64,000 nucleotides of DNA from Fulvia fulva. Its lineage: Eukaryota; Ascomycota; Dothideomycetes; Mycosphaerellales; Mycosphaerellaceae. Numbering within the stretch: the first letter of the stretch is position 1; every line of letters starts with the position of its first letter. The stretch spans positions 1,798,001 through 1,862,000 of the forward strand of contig NC_063019.1 in assembly GCF_020509005.1 (NCBI RefSeq), given 5' to 3'. Made by a program: the position numbers and the translations under genes. Below, piece after piece: positions 21,301 to 30,659 of this stretch. The notes beneath the pieces are model-generated. The model had not been told where the DNA came from, did no database searches, and saw only the letters and a program-made list of their open reading frames with translations.

Positions 21301-21430
21301 TCTCCACGCCATCTGGCTGGTTCAGCCCAGACTTGATGAGGTTCATGATGTTGATTCCATCGGCATCTGTTCTAATGTCAATGATACCAGGGATTGCATC
21401 CTTCGTTGGAGATTCCGGGATGGACCCCAT
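18350..21430 (-). CDS. EGT1: Ergothioneine biosynthesis protein Egt1 (EgtD-EgtB fusion)
   Basis: The enzyme trimethylates histidine to hercynine and then couples it with cysteine to give the sulfoxide precursor of ergothioneine, a thiol antioxidant. Eight exons give 841 residues: 21430-21266, 21142-21003, 20940-20331, 20213-20144, 20052-19979, 19923-19635, 19581-18471 and 18416-18350. All seven joins keep frame, with introns of 53-123 nt. The start MGSIPESPTK at 21430 is preferred to the in-frame ATG 8 codons upstream. The N-terminal third is the SAM-dependent EgtD-like methyltransferase (MVVELGSGNLRKVKLLL, ILSLGSSIGNF, GLDACQDP). The middle is a DinB-like region with the iron-binding pattern HEVMHMETL (HxxxHxE). 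The C-terminal third is the FGE-sulfatase fold (GGRIPTYEE, GEMGGLWEWTSS, GGSWATHPRFAGRKSV, WAGARLVKDI). The domain order is that of fungal Egt1. Confidence 0.95.
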
Positions 21431-22860
21431 CTTGTCTGTTGAGTTGAATCGCAAAGCCCTGTAGAGCGATGGTAAATGGATAATGATATAGAGAGGTGGC
21501 TAAGTACTGCAGTGCAAACCTGGGAAAGAGGCGCAGGTAGGTGAGAAGCAATGCACAAAGCAGGAAGGCCAACGTATGAGCCGGAATATGCAGGGTAGAT
21601 AGCTTGGTAAGGCCCATCGAAAGTATCTCCGCGAGCCCAACAAGGGTAGTCAATCTAGCATCCAATTACAACGTTCATTGTGGTCCATAGCGAGACCGAC
21701 CTAGGCGTACAACTGTGCTCGCGTACTATGGCTCGACTTGAACGGCCGAGAAGGATGATATTCGAGCCATTGACGCTTTGCCGAGTCCCAGGAATGCCAC
21801 AGGCCAACGACTTGTCGACCCATCTGGATGCTCGTTCGCTGCAGTCCTGTACGCTCATCATGAGACGAAATAGTCAGCGCAGTGGAGATCTTTGGGACGA
21901 CTGTCCAGGTTCAATATTGCATGACGTATAGCGCTGCAGTGCTGACAAGGTTTCGCAGCTGAGTCGTCATGTCTTCGAACAGGGATCGCGGCATCTCAGA
22001 CGTGTCCATATGGGAGCTCGGCACTGCATGTTGACGAGACGCGGCGCCGCTCAAGGGTTCAAGGACGGATCCAACGCGTGCACGAGGATGCTCGTTCCTG
22101 GCGTGTGCTCGTGCTGTTCCTGAGCACGTTCATTTGATCTGATGCGGGGAGACTCGGCGATCCAGTGTAAGGTACCGCTCGACACAGGCAAGAGCTGGCG
22201 TGACTGCATTGCGCTGCACGTCATCAACGGTTGGTAGTCGTGGAGCTCGATGCAGCAGCGGACAAATCAGCTGTTGTGCTGAGCGGAAGATGGCGGCACA
22301 ATCGGTGCCGCAGCTCTCGGACGAAGATGCAAGTAGGCAAAAGATGAGGGCATCGTGTTGCTGAGCTACTGCATGCCGCGTGTATGCATGTCGAGGGAAA
22401 GAAGGAGGTCTGACTGGGAATTGTAGATTGCGTGCTTTCAGTGCACGGGCGCCATCTGGAGCACGTGACCGGAACAGATCTGGCAAGACCATCGGTGACC
22501 ATGATTAAGATCAAAACGGAGAAGCATCGTGTTAAGCATAAAGAGATCAGGCCGATCGTATACACTTATAGAATAGGTCACCATATGCAGAACAAGGATG
22601 TGCGACCTTATCGGGTCTTGTCACTGGTCACTGGTCACTGGTCACTGGCCTGACACGTTCTTATCTTGACCGCCAGCCTTTGCTATTATCTAGCCTAGTG
22701 GAGGTGCATTCTAGCTATAGGCAATTGCCATGGCGTTGCCTCCGTGACCATACGTATACCTGGGCTGAGCAGCGATCGCTAGCAGCCGCCTGCTTATTTC
22801 CTTGAGGCTTGAGCAGCCTGCGTGAGTGACTGCTCCCTCATAAACCTCCTGTTCGCAATA
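21431..22860. other. 1.4 kb interval without a supported gene
   Basis: The left part should be the EGT1 promoter and 5' leader, with a few short upstream open frames. The rest shows only short frames on both strands with no recognisable product. A four-unit 7-bp tandem repeat lies at 22621-22648. I see no RNA gene. Confidence 0.4.
22621..22648. repeat. (TCACTGG)4 tandem repeat
   Basis: Four perfect 7-bp units lie in an intergenic stretch. The repeat has no known role. It could be a variable tract or a cluster of binding sites. Confidence 0.85.
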
Positions 22861-23859
22861 TCAATGCGGGTGCTCGTGTCCACATTTCCATTCATACGGT
22901 CGCCGACAGAAGCATGCATTCCATTGTCGCCACAACTTGCGATGAGTGATGCAGAATCGGCACGTGCCACGTGGATCAACGGGTGCTATTGTTGAGGTAT
23001 CTTGACAGCCAGTTAATGCTGTCATCGCCATAGGAGAATCATTCGGGGTATTGGATCCTTGAGGTAGCGGGTGACCAGGATTCCCAGATGGATAAGTGGG
23101 AAATTGCGGCTGATTTGCCAATGGCGTGGTCATCGTAAACGCTGGAGGTATCGCGCTATTGCTTTGAGAAGCATACATCTGACCGGGGATCTGTGTATTC
23201 GTCTCCACTGCGGAATTCGCCATGACTACTTGAGGTATGGCGCTGATACTTCCAGATGATGGGAACGAGTACGTCGGCGCATACATCTGACTTTGCAGCT
23301 CCGGAATCGTAGGCGGTTGAAGGGCGCTTGGTTCAGGCCTTGTCATTTCATGCAGACGCTCGCGCATCGCCTGCTTTAACATATGACCGCTTGCCATGCG
23401 ATTGAGCAGCGTCTGGGCAAGATCATGGGCCGATACCTGCTCAAGAGGCGTCGCATCCAACGAAACCTGCTCGAGAGGCGTTGCGCCCAACCGGTTGTAG
23501 TACGTCAATGCGAGAGGCGATTGTAAGCTTTGGTTTATGACGTCCTGCATTTCGTCAGGTGTGATTCTTGGTGCATGGTCTGGCCCGGACTGAAATCGAC
23601 CCTGCTGTAATAGGAATCAGCCATGGTGAGAACACAGACAAGCATTCAGCAGCTCAACGTGAGCTTGTAGCACAGCACACGCTTATACGCACGTCGTGCG
23701 AACACGTACCGCATTGGGGTAAGAGCTCTCAGGCATGCTCTGCGCCATGCGGTGGATGTCCTGCGCGCGAGTGTATTGGGCCTCTCTGACTCTGGTCGCC
23801 GAGCTCTCGCCAGCGGAATCGTCACCGAGACCTGAAGACTTCCTCTTGCGAGGGTCCAT
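22861..23859 (-). CDS. Unknown protein with C-terminal Cys/His motif
   Basis: Two exons, 23859-23710 and 23604-22861, give 297 residues. Exon 1 opens MDPRKRKSSGLGDDSAGESS. The acceptor reads TTACAGCAG, a tandem NAGNAG site, so a one-residue (Gln) variant is possible. Exon 2 contains two near-identical copies of ATPLEQVS, then a long Pro/Ser/Gln-rich, apparently disordered middle. The compact C-terminus is CRFCITHRKLWRQWNACFCR followed by KCGHEHPH. The Cys/His spacing looks zinc-binding but matches no family I can name. The gene follows PEX12 head-to-tail with about 100 bp between the PEX12 stop and this start. Confidence 0.5.
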
Positions 23860-23965
23860 GTTGAGCTGATCGAAAATGCTGCAGTAAGCGAGTACTCGTA
23901 CAGAATATCCGGAAGTCGATGTTGACGCTGGTGCTCACTCCTGATAACACTGTAAGACAACGCAA

Positions 23966-25363
23966 TCAGACCATGACCCTCCGCAGTCCACTCGTGCCTC
24001 CCAGCACTCGTCGACCAGTCACTGCATCTCGACCGGCACCGCTTTCCCACTTGCCAGAGCGACTACCTCCGCCTTCTTCGACCCAACCCTTGACTGCCTC
24101 TTCCTCGCCAGAGCCTTCCATGAAAGCTTCCTGCCTTGGGTGGGAGCCATCGACCCATTTGTAGATGCAGGTATAGCAGTAGACATAGCCTGTCTGTGCG
24201 GCTGTGGCTGTCTGCACTTCCGAAAGGCATATAGGGCAGGTTGAAGTGGTGTTTGCAGAGTCGTCGGTAGTGTATGCAGGAGCAGGTACTGTGAGGATGG
24301 GAAGGTGTGTTACCATCGAGATAGGTGGGCCGTCGATGCCAGAATCTCGTCGGCTCAGCGCTCCTTCCTTTTCGTCTTTGATCGCAACCTTCTTCTCGGG
24401 CTTTGGGGCAGGTGCGGGTAGGCCAGATATCGTTGGTGGTGGGAGCTCCAGCCCTTCATTGGCCTTCTTGGAAAGCTGCCTTGCGAAATCGGAGTTGTGC
24501 CACCACTCCAGGAACTTGAGTGCAAAGATGGACATTGGCAGTGCCATCTTCAGCCCGGACTGGAACCACGGCAACAACGTGCGCGACATCGTCCGAGGGT
24601 TGAAAATCGAATTCGTCTGTCCTGGACGAGCCGGAGATGTGATGGCTGCTTGCGTCGCCAATGCAATCGCCTTGTTGTCCGCATCGTTCAGTCTCCTGAT
24701 CCTCGTCCCGATCAACCACAGGAGTGGCGAGTGATACTTGGTACCATCAAACAAATACGCCATATTCCACGCCAGCAGCGAGAAGTAGTATGCCGCATTC
24801 ACTGAAGGGTACACACTCCGCAGGAACCATTTATACACCCACATAGACTTCTGCTCCCGCGTCCCATCTGTAGGATATCTCTCACGATCCCGATACGCAG
24901 GCCCAAGCATGTTCACGCCAGCCGCATGCACATCGTAGGCTTCATCGAGCTTCCTCTTGATGTATGGTATTGCAACCATAACAGCCAGATTCTTCCATAC
25001 GTCACTGTTCCGCAGCTTCAACGTCTCACGGATTTCTCGCGGTGCACCAAGTCGTGCTCGCGTTGTCTCGCCGCCTTTGACGCGCAGCACGCGCTCGCGT
25101 TTGAGGCCATAGAAGTTCTCAGTGAAGCCTCCGCCGTATGTTCTCAGGTAATATCTTTCCAATGCCAGAGAGAGAAGCGCATATAGTTCGTCGAAGTTGT
25201 TCAGTATGCGCAGTAGGTATCGTGGGTTGCGATGTGTTGCAACGGCTAGCAGGTATCGCAACGATGGTGGAATGAGGGCGTTGAGTTCGTGCTCGGACAG
25301 GATCTCAAACAACGATGGCTTTTGTTCGTCGAGACCGCCTTGTAGGGCAGTCATGAATTCCAT
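23966..25363 (-). CDS. PEX12: Peroxin-12, peroxisomal RING E3 subunit
   Basis: Pex12 is a peroxisomal membrane protein. With Pex2 and Pex10 it forms the ubiquitin ligase that recycles the import receptor Pex5. A single exon encodes 465 residues. The start MEFMTALQGGLDEQKPSLFE at 25363 fits the family, which opens with a conserved S.FE......L...L.P...Y segment; here SLFEILSEHELNALIPPSLRYLL. The middle contains the conserved KWFLRSVYPSVNAAYYFSLL. The C-terminal RING-like domain has CPICLSEVQTA and YVYCYTCIYKWV. Like other Pex12 proteins it lacks a full set of zinc ligands. A Gly/Glu/Arg-rich tail follows. The gene diverges from DAD1 with 275 bp between the starts, which must hold both promoters. 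Confidence 0.93.
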   Translation of the reverse strand: MEFMTALQGGLDEQKPSLFEILSEHELNALIPPSLRYLLAVATHRNPRYLLRILNNFDELYALLSLALERYYLRTYGGGFTENFYGLKRERVLRVKGGETTRARLGAPREIRETLKLRNSDVWKNLAVMVAIPYIKRKLDEAYDVHAAGVNMLGPAYRDRERYPTDGTREQKSMWVYKWFLRSVYPSVNAAYYFSLLAWNMAYLFDGTKYHSPLLWLIGTRIRRLNDADNKAIALATQAAITSPARPGQTNSIFNPRTMSRTLLPWFQSGLKMALPMSIFALKFLEWWHNSDFARQLSKKANEGLELPPPTISGLPAPAPKPEKKVAIKDEKEGALSRRDSGIDGPPISMVTHLPILTVPAPAYTTDDSANTTSTCPICLSEVQTATAAQTGYVYCYTCIYKWVDGSHPRQEAFMEGSGEEEAVKGWVEEGGGSRSGKWESGAGRDAVTGRRVLGGTSGLRRVMV

Positions 25364-25638
25364 CGTGGCAGTCGGTGGAGCTCGTCTTGACGAGTAATGT
25401 TATCGTGGTGTCATGAGTGATTGATGTGAAGCTGGAAGTGCTTCCTACCGTGTCGGCCAAACAATCATTGTCGGCCTCGGCTTCATGTTTGTCGATCATG
25501 CGGGCCGGGGGCTAGCGGATCACGATCACAAGCCAATGACACAACACTCATCGCGTCGATGTCGCGTCTACTATTATGAAAGTAGTGAAAGTGTTATGAA
25601 CACACAACTGCTCTTCCCAATTCCAAGCCACCGCAACC

Positions 25639-25956
25639 ATGTCCGATCCCACAAAAGAGACCTACTTCCAACAGCAACGCCAACTCCTCATCAACGATGT
25701 CGCAGCAGTAAGCCACCTTCCACTACTCCATCACCCCACCACTCCCCTCTTCCCAGCCTAACAGCTGTCCTAGAGCATGGAGAACGTCCTCCAAAACATC
25801 AACAAACTCAATCGTAGTCTCGAAGGAGTCATAGCAGTCGGCAACGAGTTCAGCCAAGTGGAGGGACTCTGGTCACAATTCGAGAACGTCATGGCAAAAG
25901 ATGCTGAGAAGGAGGAGGGGAAGGATGCCAACGAAGGTGCTGCGGAGGGAACGTGA
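25639..25956 (+). CDS. DAD1: DASH complex subunit Dad1
   Basis: Dad1 is part of the DASH/Dam1 ring that couples kinetochores to microtubules. Two exons, 25639-25707 and 25774-25956, give 83 residues, the expected size. The protein opens [20 protein letters not shown] and joins VAA to [20 protein letters not shown]. It continues [19 protein letters not shown], a helical segment typical of Dad1, and ends in a Glu/Lys-rich tail. The intron (25708-25773) is GTAAGC..CTAAC..TAG. The AG immediately after the branch sequence is too close to be used. Confidence 0.92.
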
Positions 25957-26805
25957 GAAGAGGACGATCAACGTGAAGATACTAAAACGGATGGTCAATT
26001 TTGCTGAGGAGAGTATACCTCTAGCCTGTGGTGGCTTTCACAGTGGACAAAGGTTGCAATATACGCTGTGGGCATCGGATACGTGTTATGGCACTGGTCC
26101 TCCTGCTTCGCTTCGCCTAGAGGACAACTATGAAGACGATCGGAATGGGATGTGCCGGTCAGTATGGAGACGACTGAAAGGAACTGGGCGAAGGAGATGC
26201 CTATCGGCGTACCGAGAACTGCTTTACACGCGAAGATAACCCCCAGAATTGATGAAGTAGCACGAGAAAAAGGAAGAGTGTGATCAGAATTGTTTCTCAT
26301 TGACAGTCATAGACCTCAAACCAGCACCACGGCCGTTTTCAGCGCCCTCGTGGTATAGGCATGCTTCCAGCGCATCCAAGTCGCAGCCACCTCGCATGCT
26401 ATCATCAATCAAGAATCCAAAAGCTAAGTCATACACTAAAACGTCAATTCCTCCATACCATCGTCCTCATACCCAATCTTCACTCCATGTCAATGCTGCT
26501 GTGTACCATTACACTGATACCGTAATGCTCGTAAAAGCTCCTTCCATCTCCGAAAACACCGTGAGGATGCATACCGATTCATCTTGAAGTCGAAGTTCGA
26601 AGACCCGGCCAGAGAAAGTGTCTCCACTCGCGAAGGAAGAATCGCATGGCGCCCACGTGTTGCATCAGCGTTGGTACTGCTTGGACTTCATCTGCGACGA
26701 ATGGCTGGTCAACAACGAATGCAACAAATCAAAACATAAAATCGTCCGTCTCTCTTTACAAGAGCCCACCTCGAACGAACGCGAGGGGTGCTTGCTTGCA
26801 AGCAC
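25957..26805. other. Convergent intergenic interval
   Basis: No supported gene lies between the DAD1 and RHO4 stops. The frames here are short and lack domains. The interval should hold both 3' untranslated regions. Confidence 0.45.
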
Positions 26806-27716
26806 TTAGAGGATTTTGCATTTACTCCTTGTCTTCCGCTTGATGGGCAGGTTCGGTTGTCCGCCTCTACTGCCTGGTGCGCTGCTCCCTTCTTCTGCGA
26901 GCGAGTCTTGCCCTCGAACGGCGATGTCGATTGCTGTGTCGAAGATTTCGTGAACGCCGGCCATTTCTTTCGAGGAGCATTCCATGTACATGGCGCCCAT
27001 CTTCTGCGCAACCTGCTTGCCCTGTTGTTGTGTGACAGGTGTCAGGCCTTGGGTTTTGAGGAGCTCGATGCAGGTGCGTTTATGTCGGAGGTCGGACTTC
27101 AAGCCGCAGAGGATTATGGGTGTTGTCGGACAAAAGTGCAGGACTTCAGGGTACCACTACTGCCTGTCAGTTGAGGTTGCAAACGTGGCGCTTGCTCACG
27201 GAACTCACCTTATCCAGTACATTCTCCAGCGAGTTCGGACAATCTATCGCGAAGCATACAAATAGGAGATCGGTCTCTGGGTATGAAAGTGGCCTCAATC
27301 GGTCGTACTCCTCTTGTCCGGCAGTATCCCACAGCGCAAGTTCAACCCCTTTCCCTGATCTCTTGTGCTCGACAGTGGTGATGTAGTTCTCGAACACAGT
27401 CGGTACATATTTCTGCGATCTTGTCAGAACGTCCGCGCCCATTGTATGTAATATCCGCGCTCACCTCAGGGAAGTAGCCTTGAGAATAGCTGATCAGCAG
27501 ACATGTCTTGCCACACCCGCCATCGCCGACAACGACGAACTTCTTGCTGTACTCGGGAGGCGCCGTGATGTTGGTTCTCGCACTACTTGTGGTGTTGACT
27601 GTGCCGTCGCTCCCTCTCGTCGACCTTCGGTGACTGTCGCCGCGCGTGAGGAAAGACTTGCTGCTGTTCTTGCGCTTGAGATCGTCGAATCGAGGATTGA
27701 CCGCGGTGACGGACAT
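26806..27716 (-). CDS. RHO4: Rho-family GTPase, Rho4-like
   Basis: Rho4 GTPases regulate septation and polarised wall growth in filamentous fungi. Exons 27716-27465, 27412-27209 and 27156-26806 give 268 residues, with two 52-nt introns. The frame upstream of 27716 has only a GTG, so the ATG at 27716 ([10 protein letters not shown]) is the start. A basic, Ser/Thr-rich N-terminal extension of about 55 residues precedes the G domain, as in Rho4. The P-loop GDGGCGKT is at 64-71. It is followed by [11 protein letters not shown] (switch I), [17 protein letters not shown] (switch II), LKSD (the Rho4 variant of TKxD) and ECSSKE (SAK box). The C-terminus is a Lys/Arg cluster and CKIL, a CAAX box ending in Leu and therefore expected to be geranylgeranylated. 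Confidence 0.93.
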
Positions 27717-28356
27717 GTCGAGCACCGGTAGCGTGCAAGTGTAGTGTATTGTGGTATGCGGTGAAGAATGTGCGAGTTGCTCTGGTAGACGTTGGGAATG
27801 TGTTCGGGAGAGGAGTTTGACCAGCAGTTCACAGGGGCTTCATCGCCGGGACGCGCTTTCTCTGTTGTCTGGCCGTCGACCGAGCAACGACTTGCGTCAT
27901 CGGTGCCGGTCGAGATCCGGCTCGCCCTCGGTTTGCACTTGCGACGATCCTGGAACATGAGGGGCGCGCTTCAAAATGCGAGACATTGCGAGTCGATAGT
28001 CACACGCTACAAGGACTGTTCTTGATGTATCCCGGTTCATGTGACAGTGCACGCTCGCTTTGACTTGCAGGCGACATGATTTGCCAAGCTTATCGCCCTG
28101 CTCGAAGCTGCGGATTTCGAAGCTAGTGACTGCCCTCCGTCCACCTCATCAGATGCGGCCTTTAGTTCTACATGTACCATACACTGCCACTGACAAGCGA
28201 CATTCTGCGCCTCGATGGCCACGACGCGCTCGCACAGAAACATAGAGCGCTGGAGCGCATAGATACCGTCGCGACATTGATCTTTGCCCGGCTTATCACG
28301 ACTCCTCGACCCGCGCTTCTCCCAAATGCACGGCCTCGGTAGGAAGATCAACATCT
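27717..28356. promoter_or_regulatory. Divergent promoter region, RHO4 and phosphatase gene
   Basis: These 640 bp separate two divergent start codons. No gene is supported. The interval should contain both promoters and 5' leaders; I cannot assign individual sites. Confidence 0.45.
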
Positions 28357-30033
28357 ATGTCTCTACCGGACGCACGACCAACGACACCCCTACGCTTCCA
28401 GGCACATCTGAGGACGCCTTCTCCAGATCCTGACGCTGGTCTACGGGGTCTGAGCCATTATGAGCGACGATTGCCAAAATGGCGCTATCAGCTGCGGCAC
28501 CGACTGATACCGATCGTGAGATGGGAGACTCCGTATCTTGCCCGCATGCAACATGCCTTACGCTCGCCGCTGCTTGATACGTACTTCGCATTGACTGCGA
28601 ATCTTGGAACGCATACCTTCTTCATGACTGCCCTGCCGATCTGCTTCTGGTGTGGCTATCCTGAGCTTGGCATTGCACTGGTGCAGATGCTAGCCGCTGG
28701 CGTATACTTCAGTGGCTATGTGAAGGACATGGTATGTCTGCCAAGGCCGTTATCGCCACCGCTGCAACGCATCACTATGTCCGGGTCTGCAGCATTGGAG
28801 TACGGCTTTCCTTCAACTCATACTACAAATGCAGTATCTGTGGCCATATACTGTCTTTACAATCTCTGGCAGACTCAGGATGAGTACTCACTCTGGCAGT
28901 TTCGTCTGCTCAACTTGGCTTGCTTATGCTACGCGACTTCGATCAGCATCGGGAGAATGTACTGCGGAATGCATGGTTTCTTTGATGTGGTTTTCGGAGC
29001 AGCACTTGGAGCTTTGATCACTGCCTTCAGAGTGCTCCTTGGCCCTGCATTCGATGCTTGGGTCATCGCAGGCGATTGGACACGACCTGCGATTGCCGTT
29101 GGCATTCTAGCACTGGCAGTACAATTTCACCCTGAACCAGCAGACAACTGTCCTTGCTACGATGACAGTGTAGCATTCATTGGTGTGCTAATGGGCATCT
29201 CCACTGGGAGCTGGAACTACGTCCATTTGCTATCCAATGCAGACCGATCAGCTGCAGCAATGTCTGCATTGTACAACTTTGCCAACCGAGACTTGTTCAA
29301 GATAGCTGCTAGGCTTATCGGTGGCATAATCGTTGTGTTTCTGTGGCGAGCTACCATGAAGCCACTCTTGCTGCGAGGACTTCCTCCGATCTTCCGGCTC
29401 GTGGCGCATTATGGGCTGAATATCCCACGTCGTTACTTTCTGCAAGCAAGAGACTACAACACAGTCCCGACTCTGCGGAAGGACGACAAAGTGCTTCCAC
29501 CAGCATCAGATATCCCTGCCATGCTATCTTCTATACGCCGGCGGAAGCGAACGATCTCGGTTGGACCTCAGTCTGAAGCCGACGCAAGGGAGTACATCGC
29601 AAACCGTGCCCAGCAGAGGAGAGACCGGAGTCGAAGTCCTCAGAAAGGCTTGCAGCAGAAACCATCTCGATCAACACTGAGAGCACCCACGACATTATCT
29701 ATTGATGAGCATGCGCCAATCACCCCTGATGAATCACCAAAGTCAACGACCCATCTGTCTGTACAGCAGACCGAATATCGGTCCTCCCCACCGACTTTGA
29801 TGGTAACTGCTCCTACCAGAGACCTCTTTACCCCACCAGCGAGCGATAACGGCAACGTCAGCGACAGTGGGAAGGAAGATGAATCACATGACAAGAAGAT
29901 GTTCTCAGCACTGGAGAAGCCCCGAATCAGGTATGATGTCGAGGTCATCACGAAGCTGGTCGTGTATGCTGGCATAGCATGGCTAGCTGTGGAGGGCAAC
30001 CCTTTGCTTTTTGCGAAACTTGGGATCACATAG
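28357..30033 (+). CDS. LCB3: Dihydrosphingosine/sphingosine 1-phosphate phosphatase (Lcb3-type, PAP2)
   Basis: The enzyme dephosphorylates long-chain base phosphates in the ER, controlling sphingolipid signalling and reuse of sphingoid bases. One exon encodes 558 residues. The PAP2 signature is complete: KDMVCLPRP (motif 1, KxxxxxxRP), YGFPSTHTTN (motif 2, PSxH) and SIGRMYCGMHGFFDVVFG (motif 3, SxxRxxxxxHxxxD). Several hydrophobic segments before and after fit a multi-pass membrane protein (LGTHTFFMTALPICFW, LGIALVQMLAAGVYF, PAIAVGILALAVQF, IAARLIGGIIVVFLW). A disordered Ser/Arg/Pro-rich stretch (about 385-510) precedes a last hydrophobic segment near the C-terminus (VVYAGIAWLAVEG). Yeast Lcb3 is shorter mainly in this tail. 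Confidence 0.9.
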   Translation: MSLPDARPTTPLRFQAHLRTPSPDPDAGLRGLSHYERRLPKWRYQLRHRLIPIVRWETPYLARMQHALRSPLLDTYFALTANLGTHTFFMTALPICFWCGYPELGIALVQMLAAGVYFSGYVKDMVCLPRPLSPPLQRITMSGSAALEYGFPSTHTTNAVSVAIYCLYNLWQTQDEYSLWQFRLLNLACLCYATSISIGRMYCGMHGFFDVVFGAALGALITAFRVLLGPAFDAWVIAGDWTRPAIAVGILALAVQFHPEPADNCPCYDDSVAFIGVLMGISTGSWNYVHLLSNADRSAAAMSALYNFANRDLFKIAARLIGGIIVVFLWRATMKPLLLRGLPPIFRLVAHYGLNIPRRYFLQARDYNTVPTLRKDDKVLPPASDIPAMLSSIRRRKRTISVGPQSEADAREYIANRAQQRRDRSRSPQKGLQQKPSRSTLRAPTTLSIDEHAPITPDESPKSTTHLSVQQTEYRSSPPTLMVTAPTRDLFTPPASDNGNVSDSGKEDESHDKKMFSALEKPRIRYDVEVITKLVVYAGIAWLAVEGNPLLFAKLGIT

Positions 30034-30157
30034 TATGTATACGACCTTTAGCGCGATGGTACGAACGCAGAATCCACATATCTTACAGGAAACCACGCCT
30101 CGCGCTATGCTATGCTACGCTACACTATCTATGCAAACATTATACAGGTCTATCACC

Positions 30158-30610
30158 CTACTGCGTCTGTGGGATCAGAGCGGACCTGACATACTCCGAA
30201 CTCGTGTTATCACCAACAGTAATGTTGGCATAGTACACACTCGTCGCTGGACCCGTGCTCACGCCCGTCAGCTCGAAGTGCGCACCCTGGATGGTGTACT
30301 CCCCCTTCGCAGTGGTTGCTGGGATGTGCACATAATGCGTAATGTTGCCGATTTCGTTGGAGAAGTCTGGCATTGGTCAGCACATCCTGTCAGTCATCAT
30401 CATACAGAGAGGAGGAGGTGTACCGGGTCCCAAGAATTTAGTGTCAAGATATGTGCCAAGAGCCCCGAGGTATAAGGTGTTGGATGGGGAGATCCGCCAG
30501 CCACTTCTCCTCATCCCCCATTTCGCCTCATCCCCCCTCGCATTAGCTTCGGATTCACATAACACCACAACACAACGCAATATTGGTGTGTTTCTTTTTC
30601 CTAATGTCAT
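30158..30610 (-). pseudogene. Truncated gene for a small secreted-type protein, 5' end lost at the repeat block
   Basis: The 3' exon (30366-30158) reads DFSNEIGNITHYVHIPATTA, then KGEYTIQGAHFELTGVSTGP, TTEY-like SVYYANITVGDNTSSEY, and a stop. It is joined across a 57-nt intron (30367-30423, GTACAC..CCAG) to an upstream exon containing NTLYLGALGTYLDTKFLGP. The pattern GNITHYVHIP..KGEY.I.G..F.L.GVSTGP....Y...ITVGD is one I recall from small secreted beta-sandwich-like proteins of Dothideomycetes. The frame continues to an ATG at 30610, but the part before NTLYL carries no signal peptide, and the RIP-altered block starts at about 30600. The true 5' end and promoter therefore seem to have been replaced by transposon sequence. 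It could still be transcribed from a new start. Confidence 0.5.
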
Positions 30611-30659
30611 CGCTATATTATATTTCTCTATACTACATCTTTATATCGCGTAAAAACAC

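Noticed and set aside
22621..22648. TCACTGG repeats considered as a CRISPR-like or origin-like array
   Set aside because: The units are contiguous without spacers and only 7 bp long, so this is a simple tandem repeat.
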